A DNA stretch of 50,636 nucleotides. Origin: Sphingorhabdus sp. (GTDB lineage: Bacteria; Pseudomonadota; Alphaproteobacteria; Sphingomonadales; Sphingomonadaceae). This document shows positions 1-8,549 of this stretch, piece by piece (positions within the stretch are counted from its first letter, which is position 1; the number at the start of each line of letters is the position of its first letter). The DNA is taken from positions 1 through 50,636 of the forward strand of contig NZ_JAAVVZ010000018.1 in the NCBI RefSeq assembly GCF_023910635.1. Reading direction: 5' to 3'. The notes under the pieces were generated by a model. That model saw nothing but the letters and a program-made list of their open reading frames with translations. It was not told the origin of the DNA and ran no database searches. Both the position numbers and the translations under genes were made by a program.

Positions 1-18
1 AACGGCTATGGGGGCGGC

Positions 19-702
19 ATGAGCATACAGAATAAATCCGCAATCGTCCTTTTGTCCGGCGGCCTTGATTCCATGGTTGTGGCCGGGTTGGCGCAGGAGG
101 CGGGGTATGACCTGATTGCGTTGACCATTGATTATAACCAACGCCACCGTATTGAACTGGACAGTGCGGCGCGCATTGCCGCGCATTTGGGGGCGAAGGA
201 GCATATTCTATTGCCGTTGGACCTGACGCGTTTTGGCGGGTCGGCGTTGACGGCGGATATTGATGTGCCCAAGGAAGGCTTGGAGTCCGGCTTTATTCCG
301 GTGACCTATGTTCCGGCGCGCAACACGATATTTTTGTCCTTGTGCCTTGGCTTGGCCGAGGCGCGCGATGCCCGTGATCTTTGGATTGGGGTCAATGCGC
401 TCGATTATTCGGGCTACCCCGATTGCCGCCCCGATTTCATCCGTTCGTTTGAGGCGACGGCCAATTTGGCGACCAAAGCGGGGGTTGAGGGCGACCATTT
501 CACCGTGCACACGCCGTTGCTGCATATGACCAAGGCCGACATTGCGCGGGAGGCTGCGCGGCTTGGGCTCGATGCGGGGATGAGCTGGTCCTGCTATGAC
601 CCAAGCCGGGATAATAAGGCCTGCGGTCAATGCGATGCCTGCCGCCTGCGCGCGAAGGGTTTTGCCGATGCGGGGCTGCCTGATCCGACCATTTACGCAT
701 GA
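19..702 (+). CDS. queC: 7-cyano-7-deazaguanine synthase QueC
   Basis: QueC converts 7-carboxy-7-deazaguanine to preQ0 with ATP and ammonia, a cytoplasmic step towards queuosine in tRNA. The 227-residue length is normal for the family. The N-terminus carries the PP-loop ATP-binding motif SGGLDS (residues 13-18). The C-terminus carries the cysteine cluster expected for the structural zinc site (SWSC, then CGQCDAC). The ATG follows a G-rich stretch directly upstream. Its stop overlaps the queE start (ATGA at 699-702), so the two genes are probably translationally coupled. Only 18 bases lie upstream in the window, so the operon start is not visible. Confidence 0.97.
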   Translation: MSIQNKSAIVLLSGGLDSMVVAGLAQEAGYDLIALTIDYNQRHRIELDSAARIAAHLGAKEHILLPLDLTRFGGSALTADIDVPKEGLESGFIPVTYVPARNTIFLSLCLGLAEARDARDLWIGVNALDYSGYPDCRPDFIRSFEATANLATKAGVEGDHFTVHTPLLHMTKADIAREAARLGLDAGMSWSCYDPSRDNKACGQCDACRLRAKGFADAGLPDPTIYA

Positions 703-1337
703 GCTACGCGGTTAAAGAGATTTTCCTGACGTTGCAGGGGGAGGGCGTGCATGCGGGCCGCCGTGCGGTGTTCTTACGCTTTTCGGGTTGCAATTTGTGG
801 AGCGGGCGAGAAGCCGACCGCGCAAGCGCCATTTGCCAGTTTTGCGACACCGATTTTGTCGGCATCGACGGCGAAAATGGCGGGCGGTATGATGCTGACG
901 CGCTGGCGGCCAAGGTTGCCGAGCTGTGGGGCGATGGCACCGACAATCGTTATGTCGTGATCACTGGCGGCGAACCCATGTTGCAGGTGGATGACGGAAT
1001 CGTCGATGCGCTCCATGCCCAAGCCTTCCAGATCGCGATTGAAAGCAACGGCACGATAAAGGTGCATCCCGGCATTGATTGGGTGTGTATCAGCCCAAAG
1101 GCTGGATCGGACGTCATTCACCGCACCGGCGACGAATTGAAACTGGTGTGGCCACAACCGACCAGTGACCTTGATGCCATGGAGCAATGGCAATTTGCCC
1201 ATTTCCTTATTCAGCCCATGGATACAGGTGACGCGGGCTTAAATGCAGCCAATGTCGCAGCGGCGACGCGCTTCGTCATGGAGCGACCAAAATGGCGCTT
1301 ATCCTTGCAAAATCACAAGATTCTGGGCCTTCCCTAG
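699..1337 (+). CDS. queE: 7-carboxy-7-deazaguanine synthase QueE (radical SAM)
   Basis: QueE is the radical-SAM enzyme that makes 7-carboxy-7-deazaguanine, the substrate of QueC. The iron-sulfur cysteines are C31, C46 and C49, a CX14CX2C spacing as in the E. coli-type QueE and unlike the usual CX3CX2C. TLQGEG near residues 11-16 and ITGGEPM are also typical. Length is 212 residues. The start overlaps the queC stop by four bases. The stop codon is followed almost at once by a short sequence matching the end of the MITE-like repeat (1339-1354). Confidence 0.96.
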   Translation: MSYAVKEIFLTLQGEGVHAGRRAVFLRFSGCNLWSGREADRASAICQFCDTDFVGIDGENGGRYDADALAAKVAELWGDGTDNRYVVITGGEPMLQVDDGIVDALHAQAFQIAIESNGTIKVHPGIDWVCISPKAGSDVIHRTGDELKLVWPQPTSDLDAMEQWQFAHFLIQPMDTGDAGLNAANVAAATRFVMERPKWRLSLQNHKILGLP

Positions 1338-1338
1338 C

Positions 1339-1354
1339 TAGGTCCTGACCCTAA
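1339..1354. repeat. Solitary end of the MITE-like repeat
   Basis: The sequence TAGGTCCTGACCCTAA is identical over 15 bases (read on the other strand as TAGGGTCAGGACCTA) to the terminus of the repeat at 28000-28266. No second arm or interior is present nearby. It may be a decayed copy or an excision footprint. It lies two bases after the queE stop. Confidence 0.6.
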
Positions 1355-1420
1355 TTATAAATTTGCTTGAAACCTCTTCGTGAAAGTGACAGTCTTGTGA
1401 CAGGGAAGAGGAGAGAGAAA

Positions 1421-1768
1421 ATGGCAAAAGCCCAAGAAGCCCATCTGCGCGCGTATAAAAGCTATTCAAAACGCATGTCTGACCATGTCGCCATTGCTTT
1501 GGTCGTGTACACATTAATGCTGATATTTTTGGTGACGCCGACGATTGAGTCGAGCGGAATGTCGATTTTTCCTTATTTTGTCTTGGTCCTTTTGGTCGCG
1601 GCCGTCATTCCGTTGTGCCGGAATTTGGAGCGGCGTTGGCAGGCACAATGTGCGACTGCCCATTCAGACGACGGACTGGAAACGCAATATTTTGCCGACC
1701 GTTTGAAATTGTGGGTCGCTGCGATTGCCATTCCGGCTGCTTTGGCGGTGCTATTCACGGTTTTTTGA
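1421..1768 (+). CDS. Small membrane protein of unknown function
   Basis: The family is not recognised. The 115-residue product has a basic N-terminus (MAKAQEAHLRAYKSYSKR), two adjacent hydrophobic segments (about residues 25-45 and 50-66), a charged loop, and a third hydrophobic segment at the C-terminus (VAAIAIPAALAVLFTVF). Three inner-membrane helices are therefore likely. An upstream in-frame ATG at 1367 exists, but the ATG at 1421 has a strong ribosome-binding site (GAGGAGAGAG) and is preferred. It stands alone between queE and pmbA. Confidence 0.65.
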   Translation: MAKAQEAHLRAYKSYSKRMSDHVAIALVVYTLMLIFLVTPTIESSGMSIFPYFVLVLLVAAVIPLCRNLERRWQAQCATAHSDDGLETQYFADRLKLWVAAIAIPAALAVLFTVF

Positions 1769-1814
1769 AGGCCGCTTGATTGACGCTGTAACGGCCCGCG
1801 CCTAAGCGGGAATC

Positions 1815-3161
1815 ATGCTGACACCACAACATGCGCTTGATCGCGCGCAAAATCTCGTTTCCCAAGCCATGAAGGCAGGCGCTGACGCAGCGGATGCCGT
1901 CTATGTCTGCGATGCCTCGACGGAGGTGCAGGTGCGGCTTGGCCAGTTGGAAGATGTCGCCCGCTCCGAAGGCGAAGATATCGGCCTTCGTGTGTTTGTC
2001 GGCCAACGCTCCGCCACCATTTCATCATCCAACATGAACCCGGACATTCTTGCAGGGCTCGTCACCCGCGCTATCGATATGGCAAAGGAAGCACCGGAGG
2101 ACCAATATGCTGGCCTCGCGCCGCAGGATCGTTTGTTGACGGGTGCTGTTCCGGATTTTGATAGCGATGACGGCCTTGACCCGGACCCAGCCCTTTTGCG
2201 TGCGGCTGCGTTGGAATGCGAAGACGCGGCGCGCTTTGTGCCCGGCGTCACCAACAGCGAAGGCGCGGGCGCCAGCGCCGGACGCAGTATCTTTGCGCTG
2301 GCCACCAGCCATGGCTTTGCGGGCGTCAAGTCAGCATCCGGCTATGGCATGTCGGCCAGCGTACTTTCGGGCGATGGCGATGCCAAGGAACGCGATTATG
2401 ACTGGCGGTCGGCGCGACATCTTGCTGACCTCGACAACCCATCCAACATTGGCACCCGGGCAGGGGAGCGCGCGGTCAAACGGTTGAACCCCGGCATGGT
2501 CAAAAGCGGCCAGATGCCAGTCGTGTTTGACCCACGCGTTGGTGGATCATTCGTTGGCCATTTGCTCGGCGGCATCAGCGGCTCGGCGATTGCGCGTAAA
2601 ACAAGCTTCCTGCTGGAATCGCTTGGCGCGCAGTTATTCGACAGCAGCATTTCCATTATCGACGACCCGCACCGGATGCGCGGCCTTGGTTCACGCGCCT
2701 TTGATGGTGAAGGCCTGCCCACGACGCGCCGTTATATCATCGAAAAGGGCGCATTGACGGGTTGGTTGATGGAAAGCGCGTCGGCGCGGCAATTGGGCCT
2801 GGAACCCACGGGTCACGCCAGTCGCGGGATCAGCGGCGCGCCAAGCGTCAGCCCATCCAATGTGCATATGGAGGGCGGCAGCGTGAGCGTCACGGAACTG
2901 ATCGCCGATATCAAACATGGCGTATATATCCATGAACTCGCAGGCCAAGGCGTCAACCCGGTTACGGGCGATTACAGCCGGGGTGCCGCAGGTTTCCTCA
3001 TCATCAACGGCGAAATTGCGGGGCCAGTGAGCGAATTCACCATTGCAGGCAATTTGAAGGACATGTTTGCGGCCATGACTGCGGCCAATGATCTGGAATT
3101 CACACGCAGCATGAACGTGCCAACATTGCGTATCGACGGCATGATGATCGCAGGTGCCTGA
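1815..3161 (+). CDS. pmbA: TldD/PmbA family metalloprotease subunit PmbA (TldE)
   Basis: PmbA (TldE) partners with TldD in a cytosolic metalloprotease that degrades unfolded peptides and, in enterobacteria, processes microcin B17. The 448 residues match the family length. The N-terminal block with LGQLEDVARSEGEDIGLRVF and the C-terminal glycine-rich block (NPVTGDYSRGAAGFLI) are characteristic. The gene overlaps the next start by eight bases (3154-3161), so the inositol-monophosphatase-family gene is probably co-translated. No tldD lies in the window. PmbA is chosen over TldD because the metal-binding HExxxH of TldD is absent. Confidence 0.93.
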   Translation: MLTPQHALDRAQNLVSQAMKAGADAADAVYVCDASTEVQVRLGQLEDVARSEGEDIGLRVFVGQRSATISSSNMNPDILAGLVTRAIDMAKEAPEDQYAGLAPQDRLLTGAVPDFDSDDGLDPDPALLRAAALECEDAARFVPGVTNSEGAGASAGRSIFALATSHGFAGVKSASGYGMSASVLSGDGDAKERDYDWRSARHLADLDNPSNIGTRAGERAVKRLNPGMVKSGQMPVVFDPRVGGSFVGHLLGGISGSAIARKTSFLLESLGAQLFDSSISIIDDPHRMRGLGSRAFDGEGLPTTRRYIIEKGALTGWLMESASARQLGLEPTGHASRGISGAPSVSPSNVHMEGGSVSVTELIADIKHGVYIHELAGQGVNPVTGDYSRGAAGFLIINGEIAGPVSEFTIAGNLKDMFAAMTAANDLEFTRSMNVPTLRIDGMMIAGA

Positions 3162-3984
3162 ACGGCAGCTTGACCGCGCCGCCGTTGTAGCCGCCACGCA
3201 AGAGGCCGCGGCACTGGCCTTTGCTAGTTGGCGCGAGGGCGCGGCGGCCGACACGAACGTGTGGAACAAGGGCAAGAATGATCCTGTCAGCGACATCGAC
3301 ATGGCGGTTGACGCTTTTCTCACCACAAGGTTGCGGGCCATTTTGCCGGAGGCCGCGTGGTTGTCGGAAGAAACCGTGGATGACCCGTCACGGCTGGACG
3401 CACGATTATTGTGGCTCGTCGACCCTATCGACGGCACCCGCGATTATGTGCGTGGGCGCAGCGGATGGTGCGTCTCGGTGGCTTTGGTGGCCGATGGCCT
3501 GCCGGTCTTCGCTGTGATGGCCGCGCCTGCGCAAGGCAAAGTCTGGGTGGCGGCGCACAATGAAGGCGTGACCTGCAATGGAGAGCAGCTTGCGGGCAGC
3601 ACTAGACTAGACTTCGCCGGATCACGCGTGCCTGCCGATGATTTGCCAAAACTGGATGCTGATCTGGTGACGGTGACTAAGCCCAACAGCATTGCCATGC
3701 GCATGACGATGGTCGCTTGCGACCGTGCGGATCTTGTCGCGACATTGCGATGGGGCAATGAATGGGACATCGCTGCGGCGCATCTTGTGGCGCAGGAGGC
3801 CGGCGGGATTGTTACCGATGCGTTGGGGCGACCTATAAGCTATAACAAACGCGAGCCGTTGGATTTCGGCTTGATCTGTTGCGCGCCGGGGATTCATCAA
3901 GCGGCAGTGGCACGCCTGTCGGGCAGGGCGGCGCAACTGCACGCCTCTGGCTCCAGGGTTACGGACAGGTGGGGTTGCTGTTAG
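3154..3984 (+). CDS. Inositol monophosphatase family protein (CysQ-like)
   Basis: This belongs to the Mg-dependent, lithium-sensitive phosphatase superfamily. The metal-binding motif DPIDGTRDY (about residues 90-98) and the second signature GNEWDIAAAHLVAQEAGG (about 203-220) are intact, and SEET supplies the upstream acidic pair. The GTG start overlaps the end of pmbA. Length (276) and context beside pmbA suggest a CysQ-type 3'(2'),5'-bisphosphate nucleotidase. Substrate cannot be fixed from sequence: inositol-1-phosphatase or histidinol phosphatase remain possible. The last 15-20 residues look unconserved. Confidence 0.88.
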   Translation: MPERQLDRAAVVAATQEAAALAFASWREGAAADTNVWNKGKNDPVSDIDMAVDAFLTTRLRAILPEAAWLSEETVDDPSRLDARLLWLVDPIDGTRDYVRGRSGWCVSVALVADGLPVFAVMAAPAQGKVWVAAHNEGVTCNGEQLAGSTRLDFAGSRVPADDLPKLDADLVTVTKPNSIAMRMTMVACDRADLVATLRWGNEWDIAAAHLVAQEAGGIVTDALGRPISYNKREPLDFGLICCAPGIHQAAVARLSGRAAQLHASGSRVTDRWGCC

Positions 3985-4003
3985 AGTGCTGTTGTCGAAA
4001 GCT

Positions 4004-4933
4004 CTAACGCGCCCGCGTCCATAAAGCATCGCGGTTCATATATCGTGGATTGTTAGCGACCGCGTCGACAAACGCCTTGCGCACCCACCGGAATTTTTCT
4101 GGCCGGCTTGTGAAAATCCGTTGGTCCCAAGCCTGCGCATCGGCAGCGCGGACCTTGCGGGCGATTTCGCCGTAAATCCCGGCCGCTGACAAGACCGCCC
4201 AGCGGGCCCGCAAGGGCAAATGCTTGGCACCAACGCGTGCCGATGCCTCATATTGTTCGGCCTCATCGGCAAGCCAGCGGCCCATTAGCGCCAGTTTTTT
4301 GCGGTTATGCGGCTTCATATGTTCGCCGGGCCCGATATCGAGCATAGCGAGCCAGTCATCGGGCAAATAGCACCGGCCAGCGGCGTCATCTTCTGCAATG
4401 TCGCGGGCGATATTGGCGAGCTGAAACGCAAGGCCAAGGTCGCAGGCCCTATCGAGCGTGGCGTCATCATCGGCTGGCACGCCCATAACCACCGCCATCA
4501 TCACGCCAACCGCGCCTGCGACATGGTAACAATATTGATACAGGTCACTTTCGCGGCGCGGGTGCCATTCGGCGGCGTCGAGGGCAAAACCTTCGATCAC
4601 ATCCTCTGCCATGCGCGGCGTAAGGCCACATTCGCGCGCGACCACGCCCAAGCAGTCAAAGGCTGGGTCGCCCGTGGGCGTTCCGGCGAATGCCATCGCG
4701 GTCAATTTGCGTATCGCCTGCAATCGCGCCTGCGGGTCCGAGACAGCCTCCATAGCGCCGCCATGGTCTTGCCCATCGGCCATGTCATCGCATTTGCGGC
4801 ACCATGCGTAGAGCAGCCACACCCGCTCGCGCGTCGTCCGGTCGAAAAGGCGGCTGGCGAAACGAAAGGATTTCGACCCGCGCGAGATGCTCTCTTGCGC
4901 AAAGGCGATGAGTGCAGGGCGGTTAAGCATCAT
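4004..4933 (-). CDS. crtB: Phytoene synthase CrtB
   Basis: CrtB joins two geranylgeranyl diphosphate molecules into phytoene, the committed step of carotenoid synthesis. Both aspartate-rich Mg-diphosphate motifs are visible: DDMAD (residues 49-53) and ARDIAEDDAAGRCYLP, with D178 and D182. The 309-residue length is typical. It is the last gene of the minus-strand run crtY-crtI-LOG-crtB, but 142 bases of inverted repeat separate it from the LOG gene, so its expression may partly depend on read-through of that hairpin. The long open frame on the opposite strand is only a shadow. Confidence 0.97.
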   Translation of the reverse strand: MMLNRPALIAFAQESISRGSKSFRFASRLFDRTTRERVWLLYAWCRKCDDMADGQDHGGAMEAVSDPQARLQAIRKLTAMAFAGTPTGDPAFDCLGVVARECGLTPRMAEDVIEGFALDAAEWHPRRESDLYQYCYHVAGAVGVMMAVVMGVPADDDATLDRACDLGLAFQLANIARDIAEDDAAGRCYLPDDWLAMLDIGPGEHMKPHNRKKLALMGRWLADEAEQYEASARVGAKHLPLRARWAVLSAAGIYGEIARKVRAADAQAWDQRIFTSRPEKFRWVRKAFVDAVANNPRYMNRDALWTRAR

Positions 4934-4935
4934 TC

Positions 4936-5072
4936 CTCCCCTTCTAGGGGAGGGGGACCAGCCGAAGGCTGGTGGAGGGGCAGGTGCAGGGAATACATGC
5001 CTTCTTGGTCAGGGGCCTTGGCGGGTGCCCCTCCACCATGCTGCGCATGGTCCCCCTCCCCGTATCGGGGAG
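4936..5072. repeat. REP-like inverted repeat doublet between LOG gene and crtB
   Basis: Two 47-base arms (4936-4982 and 5026-5072) are inverted copies that differ only in the small internal loops. Each arm contains its own mini-hairpin (CTCCCC/GGGGAG and ACCA/TGGT). The intervening 43 bases are unrelated. Such paired palindromic units resemble REP/BIME elements. In the transcript it would form a strong hairpin just before crtB and could attenuate or stabilise the mRNA. Confidence 0.8.
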
Positions 5073-5075
5073 GAG

Positions 5076-5657
5076 TCACAGGTCATCCGCCTTCATCTGG
5101 AAAATCGTTTTGTGCGGCACATAGGCGGCCATTTGGGCCAACAACTCGTCCAGATTATCATCCACAATCATAATCCCGGCATGTTGTGGCCGGATGAAAC
5201 CAACGTCGATCATTTTCTGGTTAAACGCGATCAACTGGTCGTAAAACCCGGCGACGTTCAAAAGGCCAACGGGTTTTTGGTGATAGCCAAGCTGTGACCA
5301 GCTAATCGCTTCCCACAATTCATCCATCGTGCCCACCCCGCCGGGAATGGTAATAAAACCGTCGGACAAGTCCGTGAAGCGTTGCTTACGCTCGTGCATA
5401 CCCGACACCACATGCAGCTCGGTACAGCCCTTGTGCGCGACTTCTGCCCCGACCAAAGCCTCGGGGATAATGCCAATCACTTCGCCACCTGCTTCCAGCG
5501 CGCTATCTGCCACTGCGCCCATCAGGCCAAGCCGTCCGCCGCCATAGACAACACCAATGCCGCGTTTGGCCAACGCCTTTCCGACTTCGCGGGCGACATT
5601 GATATATAGGGGATTTTCAGGCGTCGCTGACCCGCAATATACTGCAAGGCGTTTCAT
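5076..5657 (-). CDS. LOG family protein (nucleoside 5'-monophosphate phosphoribohydrolase-like)
   Basis: LOG proteins are Rossmann-fold enzymes that release a base from nucleoside 5'-monophosphates. Plant-type members activate cytokinins, and bacterial members often act on purine monophosphates. The diagnostic PGGVGTMDE (PGGxGTxxE) lies at about residues 105-113 and GGGRLGLMG at about 40-48. Length is 193 residues. Its ATG overlaps the crtI stop (5654-5657), so it is embedded in the carotenoid operon and probably translationally coupled. No direct role in carotenoid synthesis is known to me; the linkage may be only co-expression. Confidence 0.93.
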   Translation of the reverse strand: MKRLAVYCGSATPENPLYINVAREVGKALAKRGIGVVYGGGRLGLMGAVADSALEAGGEVIGIIPEALVGAEVAHKGCTELHVVSGMHERKQRFTDLSDGFITIPGGVGTMDELWEAISWSQLGYHQKPVGLLNVAGFYDQLIAFNQKMIDVGFIRPQHAGIMIVDDNLDELLAQMAAYVPHKTIFQMKADDL

Positions 5658-7141
5658 GAATTTGCGTCCTCTAGCATTAATGCGGCTGTTGCTTTTGCGC
5701 TGCCCACAACACCGGGGATGCCAGCGCCGGGGTGCGTACCTGCGCCGACAAAATACAGGTTCGATATCGCGTCATCGCGGTTGTGCGCGCGCAAATAGGC
5801 CGATTGCCAGAGGACGGGTTCAAGGCTGAACGCGCTGCCCAAATGCGCTGACAAGTCGCGGCTAAAATCTGCGGGTGTATAATGGAACTGGGTGATGATG
5901 CGGCTTCGGATATCGGGGATCAGGCGGCGTTCCAGCTCGTCCAATATCCGTTCTTTCATCGCCTCACCCACATCGCCATCCCAATCATGCGGCGCTTTGC
6001 CCAAATGGGCGACGGGTGCGAGGGCATAAAAGGTGGAGCAGCCTTCGGGCGCAAGGCTGGGGTCGGTGATGGTCGGGTGATGCAAATAGAGCGAGAAGTC
6101 CTTTGGCACGACACCATATTTGAAGATGTCGTCGAGCAACCCCTTATAGCGCGGGCCGAACAATATCATGTGGTGCGGGATACCCGGCCATGTGCCCTTT
6201 ATGCCCAAATGCAGCACGAACAAAGAAGGCGACCAGCTTTTACGACGAAGGGCGTTGCTTGCCCGTTCGCCACGCTTGTTACCGGTCAACAAATCTTTGT
6301 ACGTGTGCATCACATCGCCATTTGATGCCGCCATGTCGCAATCCATGCGCCAACCCGATTTTGTGCGCACGCCTATGACCTTGTCACCGCGTGTTTCAAT
6401 TTCTTCGACCGCATCGTCCAAACGAACGGTCCCGCCAAGCCGTTCGAAATGCGTCGCCATGGCATTGACGAGGCGGTTTGTGCCGCCCTTGGCAAACCAG
6501 ACGCCGCCTTCTTTTTCGATGGTGTGGATGAGCGCATAAATTGCGCTGGTACTCATCGGATTGCCGCCAACGAGCAAGGTGTGAAACGACAGCGCTTCGC
6601 GCAATTTTTCATCTTTGACGTAAGAAGAGACAATCGAATAAACCGAGCGCCAGGCCTGATATTTCATCAGCGCCGGCGCGGCCTTTATCATGGAGGCAAA
6701 GTCTAGAAACGCAACCGAACCAAGCTTTTGATAGCCCTGTTCATATACGCCCTTTGAATATTCGAGAAACTTGCGATAGCCCTCAACATCTTCGGGGTTT
6801 AACTTCTCGATCTCCGTTTTCAGCCCCGGCGCATCGTTGGAGTAATCGAAATTCGTACCATCCGGCCAGTTGAGGCGGTAAAATGGGAACACCGGCATCA
6901 ATTCAACATCGTCCGCCATCTTGTGACCAGACAGCGCCCATAATTCTTCCAGGCAGGGCGGATCAGTGATGACGGTCGGGCCACCATCAAAGGTAAAGCC
7001 ATCCTTCTCCCAATAATAAGCACGGCCACCGGGCTTGTCCCGCGCTTCGATTATTGTGGTCGATATACCTGCGGACTGCAGGCGGATGGCGAGGGCGAGG
7101 CCGCCAAAACCGGCACCGATAATGGCGGCTGTCTTGGTCAC
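5654..7141 (-). CDS. crtI: Phytoene desaturase CrtI
   Basis: CrtI is the FAD-dependent desaturase that takes phytoene to lycopene. The N-terminal dinucleotide-binding motif GAGFGGLALA is at residues 10-19. The C-terminal signature FVGAGTHPGAGIPG is close to the end. Length is 495 residues. The GTG start overlaps the crtY stop (7138-7141), and its own stop overlaps the LOG start, so crtY, crtI and the LOG gene form a tight operon. The protein is probably membrane-associated, as usual in the family. Confidence 0.97.
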   Translation of the reverse strand: MTKTAAIIGAGFGGLALAIRLQSAGISTTIIEARDKPGGRAYYWEKDGFTFDGGPTVITDPPCLEELWALSGHKMADDVELMPVFPFYRLNWPDGTNFDYSNDAPGLKTEIEKLNPEDVEGYRKFLEYSKGVYEQGYQKLGSVAFLDFASMIKAAPALMKYQAWRSVYSIVSSYVKDEKLREALSFHTLLVGGNPMSTSAIYALIHTIEKEGGVWFAKGGTNRLVNAMATHFERLGGTVRLDDAVEEIETRGDKVIGVRTKSGWRMDCDMAASNGDVMHTYKDLLTGNKRGERASNALRRKSWSPSLFVLHLGIKGTWPGIPHHMILFGPRYKGLLDDIFKYGVVPKDFSLYLHHPTITDPSLAPEGCSTFYALAPVAHLGKAPHDWDGDVGEAMKERILDELERRLIPDIRSRIITQFHYTPADFSRDLSAHLGSAFSLEPVLWQSAYLRAHNRDDAISNLYFVGAGTHPGAGIPGVVGSAKATAALMLEDANS

Positions 7142-8304
7142 CTTTTCTTGCTCCGGATCGCTTTTATCGCCCGTCCTATGGAAATCGGTGGCTTACCGGA
7201 GAGGATCCGCGCCTTATCCCCAAGCGTCGTATTTCCAGCGTAAAATCGCTCGATCAATCCGGGCGTTAGCCGGTAAAATCGTTCCAATATCTTATACCGG
7301 TCCGCACCATCTGCGCCGCGGAAGAGCATACGGTTCAGAATGCGGAAGAATTTGCCCTTACGCCAATGCTCCTCCGCCCGTTGACGCAGCGCGAGGTTCA
7401 ATTTGTCACCGTCAAGTTCCGGCTGCTCTGCAATGAAAATCGCGTTGCGCACGGCGTCGGGCAGGGAGTAGCTGGTGACGGGTTGAAAAAAGGCACCCCG
7501 CGCGCCGGCCTTGGCGGTCCGACCGCTACCACTATTCCAATAACTTTCCAGATTGCCGCCCATGACAACCGGTAAAACGCCATTTTCCTCTCGCAAGATG
7601 CGATCGACTTTCCAGCCTTTTTCGTCGGCATAAGCCGCCAGCCGTTGCCGCAAAATGCGTGGGTCATGGTCGGGCTTGTCGCTATAATAAGTGTCTTCGA
7701 CAAACAGCTTGTCCATAGCAAAGGGCAGGACGTAAACGAAACGATAGCCGTCATGTTGGTCCACCGTGGCGTCCATGACGATTGGCTTGGTGATGTTGTG
7801 CGGCTCGGACAATTGCATCAACTGACCCGTGAATTTTTGCCAACCGCAGTCGAGATGATTCAAATCGCCAGCGCCGCGCACATCGATAACACCGCCTGCG
7901 TTGATCCGCTGCGCGCCGTCGAGCACCACGAGACGCGGCGAAACCGCTTTCACTTCACGGCCAAGCATTAAGGAAGATGCCGGCAGATTATGCCGCAAAA
8001 CCCAATCGAGGCGTTCAGATTCGATGGTGTAATAAATGTTATCAAGCGACCGGCTATGCGCGGGAAATTTTACGTCATAACCCGACCAGCCATAAGTGAC
8101 CAAAGGCGCAGTGAGCCAGCGATGCTCAGGCAAAATGTCGCTCGCGAAGTAGCTCCAGATATGATTGCCGCCAAAGCTTTGACCTTGTTCGATGAGAACA
8201 ACATGCAACTCAGGCCGCATCTTGGCAAGCGCTAGCGCGATCAGCCCGCCGGCAAGACCGCCGCCAACGATGGCAACGTCGCATTTGATGTTTTCGAAAG
8301 TCAC
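7138..8304 (-). CDS. crtY: Lycopene beta-cyclase CrtY
   Basis: CrtY closes the beta-ionone rings that turn lycopene into beta-carotene. The N-terminal flavin-binding motif GGGLAGGLIA (residues 14-23) and GGNHIWSYF (about 44-52) are typical of the proteobacterial CrtY family, and 388 residues is the expected length. It is the first gene of the minus-strand carotenoid run. A MITE-like repeat sits 65 bases upstream of its start (8369-8549), so the promoter must lie in the short gap or within or beyond the repeat. Confidence 0.96.
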   Translation of the reverse strand: MTFENIKCDVAIVGGGLAGGLIALALAKMRPELHVVLIEQGQSFGGNHIWSYFASDILPEHRWLTAPLVTYGWSGYDVKFPAHSRSLDNIYYTIESERLDWVLRHNLPASSLMLGREVKAVSPRLVVLDGAQRINAGGVIDVRGAGDLNHLDCGWQKFTGQLMQLSEPHNITKPIVMDATVDQHDGYRFVYVLPFAMDKLFVEDTYYSDKPDHDPRILRQRLAAYADEKGWKVDRILREENGVLPVVMGGNLESYWNSGSGRTAKAGARGAFFQPVTSYSLPDAVRNAIFIAEQPELDGDKLNLALRQRAEEHWRKGKFFRILNRMLFRGADGADRYKILERFYRLTPGLIERFYAGNTTLGDKARILSGKPPISIGRAIKAIRSKKR

Positions 8305-8368
8305 GCCAATGTCCTAGCGCAGGCATTTTGCAAGGGAAAGGGGCCTGCCACTGTAATGCACAGCTTTC

Positions 8369-8549
8369 TAGGGTCAGTACCACTTAAATCCACCTTCGCG
8401 GTTTGAGGCCATATTGTTCAGTGCAAGGCGGCAAGCGCAGGGCTTAGTGGTTCTAAGTCCAAGCTTGCCAACGTGGCAATGGACAGTATGGGTCAAATCC
8501 GAAGGGCGTCTTGACGCCGCGAAGGTGGATTTAAGTGGTCCTGACCCTA
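8369..8549. mobile_element. MITE-like palindromic element, copy A
   Basis: The terminal inverted repeats are about 32 bases long. The left arm begins TAGGGTCAGTACCACTTAAA and the right arm, reverse-complemented, begins TAGGGTCAGGACCACTTAAA, with one mismatch. The element is bounded by TA on both sides, as in TA-targeting MITEs of the IS630/Tc1-mariner kind. The interior has nested hairpins, including GGCTTAG/CTAAGTCC near 8441-8460. It is about 86 bases shorter than copy B in the middle. It carries no open frame of its own and sits between the divergent crtY and the MBL-fold gene. Confidence 0.85.

Noticed and set aside
1-22. Tail of an upstream gene ending TGA at 20-22
   Set aside because: Only seven codons are in the window, too few to support a call, although an ATGA overlap with queC is plausible.
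4307-5173. Long plus-strand open frame of 288 codons
   Set aside because: It lies opposite crtB and runs into the inverted repeat; no family resemblance, while crtB is clear.
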